The notes below the pieces were generated by a model that saw nothing but the letters and a program-made list of their open reading frames with translations, did no database searches and was not told the DNA's origin. DNA of 64,000 nucleotides. Source: Cordilura impudica. Its lineage: Eukaryota; Arthropoda; Insecta; Diptera; Scathophagidae. The DNA is taken from positions 127,972,582 to 128,036,581 of the forward strand of contig OY821518.1 of the NCBI GenBank assembly GCA_963682025.1. Direction: 5' to 3'. A program made the position numbers and the translations under genes. This document shows positions 56,112 through 64,000 of the stretch, in pieces; the first letter of the stretch is position 1; every line of letters starts with the position of its first letter.

Positions 56112-59100
56112 AAACAAGTAAGAGTGTTAAATTCTGCTGTGCCGAATCTTTGATACCCTCCACCTCGGTTTGAGTCTTGATAATAAATGTAAATGAAAAA
56201 GTAAACAATTTTTTAAACTTAATACCAAATTATTTCAGCAAATTCTTTGGGTTGGTTTTCGTCTTTTCTATTATTTCGGATTTATTTCGGTGTTTGCTTT
56301 GTGGTCATCGTGGTTGCTGATCGCCATGCATTTAGGTTATATACATATATGCATGCGTTTCCGGTTATATGACACAACTTCTCTTTTAATTTAGTTTTTG
56401 CTAATTAAATAGCTCGCCCTAACCTCCATTGCAAATGTAATGGTTGTGTAGGGTGGCTATGTGCATTAAATCGTGCTAATTGGAGATGGCTGTATAGTTT
56501 CTTTTAACTGGCCAAATATTTCTTCATTGCGGCCATGTAGGTCTGATGGAGTAACAAAATAATAACCAAAAAAAAAAAAAAACTCCCTCAACTTTTTTAT
56601 TAAAATATTGCCATATTTGGAAAACAGAGAATAAATTTATAATAATAAATATTCAAATTAGGGATGCCAAATGCAAAAAACCAAATGTCCCAAACATTTT
56701 AAATAAAATAATTTGTTCTCTTTATTTTCTGAAAAACTTCAAATTTTCATCCAAAAAAATTGTGAAGATTTATATATAAAAAACAAGTAAGAAAATTATA
56801 GTCGGTCTAGACCGACTATATGATACCCTATACCATGGTTTAGAGACCCTATCTTTCGGTCCAACTACTTCGATATAAAAAATAAGCATAAACCAAATTT
56901 GAGTGGGATTTTTATTAATTTTTTTGGCTGCAGATATGAAAAAGTTCATATCGGATGCTATATCTATAAAGGGACTAGGTCCAAAAATGGACCGATCCTG
57001 ATCATGTTTGGTAAAGTCTCTTGTATTTTGCAAAAATATGTACAAACAAAATTTGAGAAGAATCAGTGCAATATTTTTGTTTTTTAATAGATTTAAGTGA
57101 TGATCGGGAAGCAGCTCTATATTGGGTCAAAGGGATCATTTTTGGACTACTCATTAGTGGATGTAATGAACGCATACAAACCCAATTTGAGTAAGATCTA
57201 TATGACAGTTTGGATCTTATGGCAATTTATGTCGATTTCATATGGGTAATTTGTATGGGGGCTAGCTCTGAACATGGACCGATTCTCACCAGTTTCAATA
57301 GCGTTCATCCCATGGCCGATAAAAGCTTATATACAAAATTTCATCAAAATATGTTCATATTTGCGACCTGCAGTTTGATTACAAGCTTTACATGGACACA
57401 CAGACGGACGGACGGACGGACGGACGGACATTGTTAAATCAACTCAGAAAGTGATTCTGATTCGATCGGTATAATTAAAGATGGGTCTAGGTCAAATATT
57501 TTTGGTTGTTACAAACAGCAGCACAAAGTCATTATACCCAAACCACATAGTGGTATAGGGTATAATAACATGCTCATCAAATTGCGTTTATTTATGTAAC
57601 AGTTTTTATGTTCGCAATTCTTAAATATCATTTGACGTTTTCTAAAATTCACTGAATTTAAATTAATATTTTCTGTAGTGTGATTCTGTAAATTTCAACG
57701 ATCCGACAATCGCAAAATATATCGACAGCTATTGTTGTTTGCACTAAGGATTAAGTGATTCACTAAGTACAGACATCTTAACGACAGTCGACAAATCTAT
57801 TTTTCTATTTATTTAAATTGTAAACGAGTGGCACCTCTGTCAAAATAAGCGAAAAACACAAAGAAGAATAGAAAAAAACAAATTACTTCGTGTTTGACAG
57901 GATGCTTTTATGCTTATGTTTAATATCTTTATTTTGTTTACTAATATTTCTGTTTATTTATTTGAAAATGAAATAATGAATTGAATATGCTTTTTAATTT
58001 TTTTATTTATATAAAAAAGTTTTTTAATTAAAGCAAAATATTTTCCCTATTTTATGATTTTTATTTATGTATGACGACATTTCAACCTAAAAATTTAAGT
58101 TTTTATCGATTGAATAAACAACACAAAAATGGTTGTCGTTTAGATCACAACAACAGCTGACTTTAACAATAGCGAATAAATATCGTTTAAAAATTTTACT
58201 GATAATTTTGCAATTTTCTTTTTTAACGATTCGACTATCGTTAAAAGAAGTTACTGAATCGCGGTACTGAAAAGCTATTAATTTCTCCTGAATGTCAATA
58301 TTTTTTTGAAATGGAAAAATTTTTTAAATGTAAACATAGGTATTTGGTGTTTTTTTTTGGAATTTCAATTTGTGTTTAACGAATAAAATTTATATATTAT
58401 AGATGCAATTGATGTCTTCTAAATTTAAAATTATAATTTCCGACGTTTTGGTATGATTTTCTGAAATTCAATTAATTGTAATTTATAATTGGAAATTTTT
58501 AATTCCAGTTTTTAGAATTGATATTTTCTTATATTTGAATGGAAAATTTAAAAAGTGCAGTTTTGTATTTATGTGAATAATAATGCTTTAGTAATTATAA
58601 ACAATTTTTAAAAATTAGATGTAATCGCAATCAGATATTTTGTAGGTAAAGCAGAATAATAATTCTATATAACTATGTAGAACTGTTTTGAAAGCAAAAA
58701 ACTCATTGATGAACTCGGTAACTCTATTTTGTAAAGACAACAAAAAGTTAATTATGAAAAAACGTATGAAATACTCTTAACATTGTGCTGTATGATATCC
58801 AGTTGAAAATATTAACATTCATCTTAAAATTGAAAAAACTATTGCAAAGCTAATTAGAACAAGCAAAAAAAAAAATTGTGGCGCCATCTACTGTGGCATA
58901 GTCACGCTGAGCAAAATGAAGTGACACTCTGTTAATGCAAAAGAAATGTATTTTCCCCACAACAAAATATTGCAGAATTTTATGTAAATAAAATAATATA
59001 CCGACTTATTTCTAACATGCAGCTGTTATGGATATACATATATAGAATATATGTATACTATTTGTATTATTTAATATGTTTATATAAATTTATAAATAAA

Positions 59101-59987
59101 TTTATACATACAATTTTTTTTTTGCTATATTTAATTTTTTTTTTTTATTAACAACTAGGTATTTCAGCTTTATTTGCTTTAGATGTTGGTGAATTTTTAC
59201 TCCCTTTATATTAACTCGTAGTGTCTGCTTGTCGAAAAAATTTTGGATCGATTTTAACCAATTTCCCGTGAGCCAAATTTTGCAAGCAGGCTCGTGGTAA
59301 TAACAGAAATGATCTAACAAATTTTTAGAGTGATGCCAAAACAATGGAAACTTTTAAATTTTTCTACCAGAGTTAATAAAAAATGAACAAAGGGTTAGTT
59401 TTTATTGTATTATTATCACAACGACCACAAAAACAACAAGTCCAGCTATGACAACAACACAACATTTAGAATAACAACAAGAACAATATAGAAACATCAT
59501 ATTTTGAATTTTTTTTTACTTTTTCAGAGATTTCCCTGGACCTGTTCCACCGATTTTAATGATTTTTGAAATAGAAATCTTCTCCTGAATTTTGTGAATC
59601 ATTCTCACTAAAAATGATCACTGTAGCTGCACTATTCAGGGCTTGATCGTGACAAGAACAACATAAAAAATTATATTTTTCAAGACTTTTTTTAGTTCTT
59701 CATTCAAATCTCGGGCCCTAATCGACCGATTTGGACGATTTTAAATACCAAACTTTTCGGGATGTTAGTGAATCATTTTTTATGTCAACGAGCACCCTAG
59801 CTGCCCGATTGATGCTGTCATCGTGATTTCCACAGACGGACAGACGGACATCGCTATTTCAACTCTGGTTTTTATAAGGATCACAAATATATATATTTTA
59901 TGGGGTCCAAAATTTTTTTTTCTAATTATTACAAACGGAATGACAAACTTATATATACCATCTGCACACTGGAGTGGAGGGTATAAA
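56112..59987 (-). mobile_element. Large Helentron-like element, copy B, inverted relative to copy A
   Basis: It begins ACAAGTAAGAGTGTTAAATT with the palindrome ATTCTGCTGTGCCGAAT (one mismatch) and GATACCCTCCACCTCGG, and ends GGAGTGGAGGGTATAAAAA. It aligns in reverse with 33284..36527 throughout, for example CACTGTGGCATAGTCACGC / GTGACTATGCCACAGTAG and GCCAACTGC-free segments. It carries a small Helentron-like repeat at 56784 but lacks the 115-bp MITE of copy A. With its insertion removed it is about 3.1 kb. The 80-codon frame at 59344..59102 is partly conserved in copy A (VNIKGVKIHQHLKQI), without recognisable function. Confidence 0.75.
56784..57564 (-). mobile_element. Helentron-like repeat nested in copy B, with empty site in copy A
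   Basis: A near full-length copy with CAAGTAAG, the intact GTCGGTCTAGACCGAC palindrome, a long GACG tract (57406-57429) and the right end TAGTGGTATAGGGTATA. Copy A at the equivalent point (near 35850) reads uninterrupted TGTTATTTTTTATATATAAA, so the insertion is precise, into the A/T run, without a target duplication beyond ambiguous A residues. Confidence 0.95.
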
Positions 59988-60224
59988 AATATATACGAGT
60001 ATATATAAAAGGCACAAATGAAATAAAAGAGTGCGAAAATTTTATTAACCCTAGCTTTGGCACTATTTACATATTTAAATATGTCGATTTTCAAAATGCT
60101 ATAATTTATTTACTTGCGGACCGATTTGGATATGGTTTGGAGTCAGTGACTATTTTTTTATGTTCTACGTGAAACTATAAGAAATATTATATTATGTGTT
60201 TTTTGCATAAAATTCATTTTAGTT

Positions 60225-61414
60225 CAGTGTTGCCATAATATGAAAAAAACAGATGCTAAAACGTACTGGAGTCAAAATAAGAGATGCTAAATTTTTTTTT
60301 TAAATTTCATTACCTTTTGATTGAAAAATTAAGTACTTATTAATTAATTCTTTGGTTTTTAAATGGAAAAATGAATATAAAACATAAGTTTCGATGTATA
60401 TTTTTAAAATTTTAAATAAAATTATTTTCAATTTCATCTGCAATTTATTTAAACATCAAACTGAGTTTTTTTTTTAAATTAAATATTTTTAAATTTTAGA
60501 GATATTTGTTTTTAATTTCATATATAACAAAATTTTCATTATCAAATGATACGAGTATGTTACAGTAATTGGTTTATGGAAACTAATATTTCTGTGATGT
60601 CTTCATCTTCAAGTTCTTCTTGACTCTGAAATTTTTCTGACGATCGTCTTTTATCAACGACATCGCTAGGTATATTTCAAGTGTTCCAGCACCCATTTTC
60701 CAATTTCAAACCTTCTTTTATACGTATTACAGAACAAAACAGCACTGATTTTATTCTGTTGCAAAGTTTGCTTTTAACAAAAGCCATTAAATTAAATGAA
60801 CGTTGAACTCCGTTCAAAACTAATAGAGACAATACAAATGTGGATAACTCTTTAAATGGACTTTCGCCAATAGAATTTCTGTTAACTTCAATCCAATAAG
60901 AGGATGTATTCAGTGCTGTATCCCAATATTGTTTAATGATATAACTCAATTGGATTTTAATTTTTTCTGTTTCAGATGATCTAAATTTAAACTCTTCTAA
61001 TATATTGGTTATCGGTTTTTTTCCCCCGGTTTAATGTGTTTTGTATTGAAAATTTTGGCATTTTTTTTAATGCAATTATATTTTTTGGCAATCGAAATAT
61101 TAATTCATTTAAAACTGTTGTACTTGTTTACATTCTTCTATTTCAAAATGTTTTGTTATATTTGTTGAAAGAAAAGAGCAGAGTGGTAAAAAGAGTAGTA
61201 CACAAATTTCTCGTATTACACTTTGAGAAATTAAAACATATCAATAATAAAAATAATGAAACAACAAAAAAAAATAAAAAAAAGATGCTAAAAGCAACTT
61301 TTTATTAATAAAAGATGCTAAGTTAGCATCTAGCTTCTTTACAAAAATTTTGGATGCTAACCGGCAAAAAAAGTTGCTAAATCTATCAACTAAAATGCTA
61401 AAAAGGCAACATTG
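60225..61414 (-). mobile_element. Internally deleted hAT element with perfect 8-bp duplication
   Basis: The left tip CAGTGTTGCC follows TTTTAGTT (60217-60224). The right tip GGCAACATTG precedes TTTTAGTT (61415-61422): the 8-bp duplication is perfect and the tips differ at one base. Subterminal GATGCTAA motifs recur on both sides (about 60251, 60282, 61284, 61313, 61353), as expected for hAT transposase binding sites. The interior keeps only the C-terminal part of a transposase gene. Confidence 0.95.
60590..60960 (-). pseudogene. hAT transposase C-terminal dimerisation fragment
   Basis: Read from about 60960: SYIIKQYWDTALNTSSYWIE, then GESPFKELSTFVLSLLVLNG and VQRSFNLMAFVKSKLCNRIK, then VIRIKEGLKLENGCW to a stop near 60680. 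This is the hAT C-terminal region (LSLLVLP...ERxFSxxNxVKxKxRNR), with the ER pair degraded to QR. The catalytic core is not present. It lies in the non-autonomous hAT 60225..61414. The family is a different subgroup from the hAT at 7909. Confidence 0.8.
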
Positions 61415-61479
61415 TTTTAGTTTATTAGATTTTTACAAGAATATATTGCAAAAATTTAAAGATCAGTCTTTTAGACATT

Positions 61480-62211
61480 GGTTGTATTTATTTTGTGTAA
61501 ACTTTGCTGTGTTCAGTGCAAACCGGTTTTTTACATTGACCGTATATTTTCCGAGTTGAGCGTTTTCTTTTGCTTTCCTCGTGATAGCCTATATAGCGAG
61601 CACCTTTTACTTTTGAATGCCCACGGTCATCTTCATCTGGGACAAAATCCCCTGCTGTGGATTTCTTTAGGGCTTCAATGGAAACATCCATTATGCATTC
61701 AATTGTATTCTTCGTTGAAAAATATGATATGACCCGGGGTATTTGGGCTCTCTTCAAAATTAATGGTTTACACAATTGCTCCGCTAGTTCTTGAAGAAAC
61801 AATCGAAGACCACCTTTTTTAGCAGAACAAACTAATCAAACGTTCTAAGGCGAATATTATAAAAAATAATTAACTTTTTTTGATGTGATATGTGACGCAT
61901 TATTTTCTGAATATATTATATAGGCTGCAAGTGCCGCTACGTCTAGCATATTATAAGAAAGAGCAAGGGATCAGCGATTTGTTTTGCATTTTGTTGAATA
62001 TTAGCTTAGCATATAATTCATTACATCAACGCCTCCTTTTGTATGATTGTAGAATAATATTATGTTTGGTTTTTCTTTTATGTCCGAAATTGTGGCGTCA
62101 CATGGCATTGTGGAAAGCAAAAACAGCCGCCTTATTCCTTTTGGGAACATTGGAACAAATGGTTCTATTTTCACCATAATGCTCTGCTCGTTGTGGAGAG
62201 GGTTTGAACTC
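61480..62211 (-). pseudogene. piggyBac transposase C-terminal half
   Basis: From 62211 downward: PFVPMFPKGIRRLFLLSTMP, then SDIKEKPNIILFYNHTKGGV followed by DVMNYML, holding the GGVD Asp of the catalytic triad. A stop and frameshift around 62000 lead to AAYIIYSENNASHI, then MFLQELAEQLCKPLILKRAQ (61802) and a Cys/His tail KRKRSTRKIYGQCKKPVCTE at about 61560, the C-terminal zinc-binding domain with several Cys missing. The N-terminal half, including the first two catalytic Asp residues, is absent. It is broken by frameshift and truncation. Confidence 0.85.
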
Positions 62212-62216
62212 CGACG

Positions 62217-64000
62217 CACAGTGGCTGAAAATCATTTTTCATTGGCCAAAATTCTGTAACTTTTGAACCGATCAAAATATTTTAGTACTGTTTTTTTTAA
62301 TAGATAGATAGATAGTTGATCTTGACTCAGTGTGAATTTAAATTGATTGAGTACTTTTTAAGGAATTCTAGGTCAAAGTTTAACTTTTGATTTTTTTTAA
62401 CTTTTAGCGTGATATATGTTTTTTTTTATTTATTTTTATTTATTAGAAAGTGTCATATTTGGAGTTAAATAATTATTATAAACATTTTTTGTAATAATGA
62501 AATTTTTTTAATGCTTACACTCAAAAAAATTTTTACACTCAAAAAAATTTTTGCACGCAACAAAATAGTAAAATTCACTAGAAATTTAACTAGTATTACT
62601 AAAAAATTAAAAATGTTTGCTATCAAATTTGCAATTTGCTTACACTCAAGGAATATTATTATTACTACAGAAAAATTTATTAGTGTTTGCTGCCTAATTT
62701 GTTACACTAGCTAAATAAATCTGCTAAACATTAGCGCAATGATTCTAATTTTTTTTTTAATTTTGATATGAAAATATGGGTTCTTATTTTTTGAATCTTT
62801 CTTATCTATTAAAACATTGCATTCATATGTGGGAAACCTTTTAAGAATAAAAACTGCAATAGATTTAAATAGCATTTGTAACAATGGTAGGTTCTGTTTA
62901 TTATTATTTTTTACTAATACTATGTTTTTCGTACTTAAATAACAATGAAAGGCAATTATAATTATTATTCATTAGACTCAAATATTGATTGCAAATATTC
63001 CATATTTTGTTCTGTGCTATTTCTGTTCTTTAGTAGTTTTTTGGCTTCTTCATCTAAATCCCGATGTTCCACTTTCCATTGATTTCGAATACTGGAGATG
63101 AACGGATCTGACGTTGCCAATAATATATTAAATAGATCTTCATTTGTGGAATTTCGTGACATTTTTCTAGTATTGTGCTGTCTATAAAATCTGTAATCCT
63201 TGTTCCTTTTTTCCTGAGCCTCCTCTGATAGATCTCCAAGTGGCACCAAATGATATTTAATGACATCTTCTCCATGATAAAGGATTTTGTGGACTGTTGC
63301 AGACATATTTCTCCATGGGTAGTTGGTTGTATATATTTTTGCAGTTTCCTTAGCATAATCTCCAAATTTTCTAGAGTCAATTTCTTCATTGCACGCAAGT
63401 ACTTCTAGGATTATTTTAAATCTGAAAATAAGGTTTAAATCCACTCCTGTTATTTCAGATGCTGTTTCTGGATCTGAAAAGAATCTTCTTGCGGTATTGC
63501 CATCATTTGTATTGCCTGACCCTTGTTTTGGCTGATCTATAATCAATCCAAATTTGCGATATTCATCTTGAACATGTTTCTTTTTTGAACTTCTTAACTC
63601 TTTGTTGGTTTCGTTGTTTCTTATTGATCCTGAAGGCCCGAAATCCAAATCATAACTGATTTTTAGTATGTGTTCCATAAGTCGTATTCTTGCATGTAGT
63701 GGTGATAATCCAAATTCGAAGGCATCGGTATTATCGAATGATTTTGTCGGGACTTGGTTTAATTGGCTTGATGTTGCTTGGCATATAATGCAGCTGGATG
63801 CAGCCTTCGTGTTAGTCAAAGCCTGACCTACTTTTCCATCTATCATTGTCAGCACTAATTGGTAGCTTACTTCAATTTGCTGCCCATCTAACTGTAATTG
63901 TAATGGCTGTAGTGTTGCTATTTGGGCCTTGATATCACTAACTTCTTTGTTAATGGCATCATGACTTTCTTTTTTGAATTCAAATTTGATTGGCCTGCAG
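62217..64000 (-). mobile_element. RAG1/Transib-like element, left end inside window, continues beyond it
   Basis: The terminus CACAGTGGCTGAAAATCA follows CGACG (62212-62216), a CGNCG target, and cuts the piggyBac gene in mid-frame. The transposase gene on the minus strand ends at 62965, leaving a roughly 750-bp 3' region that is A/T-rich and contains the repeat ACACTCAAAAAAATTTTT (twice near 62517-62550, with a variant near 62641). The right end lies outside the window, so its duplication cannot be checked here. The terminus and target assignment are seen; element completeness is inferred. Confidence 0.8.
62965..63999 (-). CDS. RAG1/Transib-like transposase, open C-terminal 344 residues (partial at window edge)
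   Basis: The frame is open from the window edge to the stop at 62965, so the N-terminus is missing only because the window ends. Numbering from the first visible codon: CRPIKFEFKKES opens the visible part, and LTMIDGKV holds Asp54, the counterpart of RAG1 Asp708. SSCIICQ gives Cys70-x2-Cys73 (RAG1 Cys727/730). SPLHARIRLMEHILKISYDL follows. VHKILYHG gives His237-x4-His242 (RAG1 His937/942), and LSEEAQEKRNK holds Glu263, the counterpart of RAG1 Glu962. The tail NTRKMSRNSTNEDLF and LLATSDPFIS is typical of the family. The first Asp (CDG box, seen in copy 1 at about 2856) would lie beyond 64000. With metal-ligand and zinc-ligand residues all conserved and no stop, this is the best candidate in the window for a functional or recently functional RAG1-type transposase. 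Confidence 0.85.
   Translation of the reverse strand, partial: CRPIKFEFKKESHDAINKEVSDIKAQIATLQPLQLQLDGQQIEVSYQLVLTMIDGKVGQALTNTKAASSCIICQATSSQLNQVPTKSFDNTDAFEFGLSPLHARIRLMEHILKISYDLDFGPSGSIRNNETNKELRSSKKKHVQDEYRKFGLIIDQPKQGSGNTNDGNTARRFFSDPETASEITGVDLNLIFRFKIILEVLACNEEIDSRKFGDYAKETAKIYTTNYPWRNMSATVHKILYHGEDVIKYHLVPLGDLSEEAQEKRNKDYRFYRQHNTRKMSRNSTNEDLFNILLATSDPFISSIRNQWKVEHRDLDEEAKKLLKNRNSTEQNMEYLQSIFESNE

Larger units (their letters stand above)
60049..62211 (-). mobile_element. piggyBac-type element, 3' terminus present, 5' part cut off
   Basis: The left terminus TTAA (60045-60048) plus CCCTAGCTTTGG matches the piggyBac TTAA-CCCTAG start. The transposase C-terminal half lies on the minus strand at 61480..62211. 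The 5' part of the element is missing because a Transib-type element begins at 62217. A hAT element is nested in the 3' region at 60225..61414. Confidence 0.75.

Noticed and set aside
62870..62895. AACAATGGTAGG as a Transib terminus for the gene at 62965
   Set aside because: The match to CACWATGG is imperfect and lacks a CGNCG neighbour, while CACAGTGG after CGACG at 62217 fits both criteria.

Overview
This window reads as a dense, nested graveyard of transposable elements from a fly genome, most likely a calyptrate dipteran such as a blow fly, house fly or stable fly. The reasons are the strong A/T bias, 57-nt GT-AG introns, the jockey/CR1-type LINE proteins, and a repeat family carrying GTCC microsatellites of a kind familiar from fly genomes. 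I found no convincing host protein-coding gene, rRNA or CRISPR array. The only candidate host signal is a weak promoter/5'-UTR-like stretch near 31.8-32.5 kb.

Layout. 0.9-2.1 kb: BEL/Pao-like leader and a LINE reverse-transcriptase fragment. 2.1-3.8 kb: decayed RAG1/Transib-like transposase. 4.6-6.2 kb: LINE 3' end holding a 53-bp Transib-type remnant, a Helentron-like repeat and a canonical short Helitron. 6.2-7.8 kb: BEL/Pao relic. 7.9-11.8 kb: hAT pseudogene split by two Helentron-like repeats. 12.7-14.0 kb: N-terminal part of an unclassified transposon protein. 14.0-20.4 kb: element LTIR-1b with about 450-bp inverted arms, itself hit by a Transib-type MITE, a LINE fragment, a foldback array and a Tc1 element. 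24.1-28.1 kb: second Transib-like transposase, cut by the 2.86-kb element LTIR-1a. 28.2-30.9 kb: Merlin transposase between related tandem repeats. 33.3-36.5 and 56.1-60.0 kb: two inverted copies of a roughly 3.2-kb Helentron-like element. 42.1-44.9 kb: Tigger element inside a SINE-like repeat, with a paralogous empty site at 54.4 kb. 45.8-51.1 kb: Helitron 3' end, element LTIR-2 with about 600-bp arms, and an apparently intact DD41D mariner. 51.1-52.6 kb: second LINE family. 60.0-62.2 kb: piggyBac remnant with a nested hAT element. 62.2-64.0 kb: an element beginning CACAGTGG after CGACG that encodes an open RAG1/Transib-like transposase running off the window edge.

The main theme is dating by nesting and empty sites. 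Paralogous copies inside the window give pre-insertion sequences for a 115-bp TTA-duplicating MITE, a Helentron-like repeat with no target duplication, and the Tigger element. Perfect target duplications were read for a hAT (8 bp) and two Transib-type elements (CGGCG). The most interesting material is (i) the RAG1-like transposase together with CGNCG/CACAGTGG insertions, and (ii) two families of long-inverted-repeat transposons whose proteins I recognise as widespread in arthropods but cannot assign to a named superfamily.

Convention: for Helentron-like repeats, '+' means the terminal stem-loop lies at the higher coordinate. Protein-family assignments rest on memory of family motifs, not on a database search.
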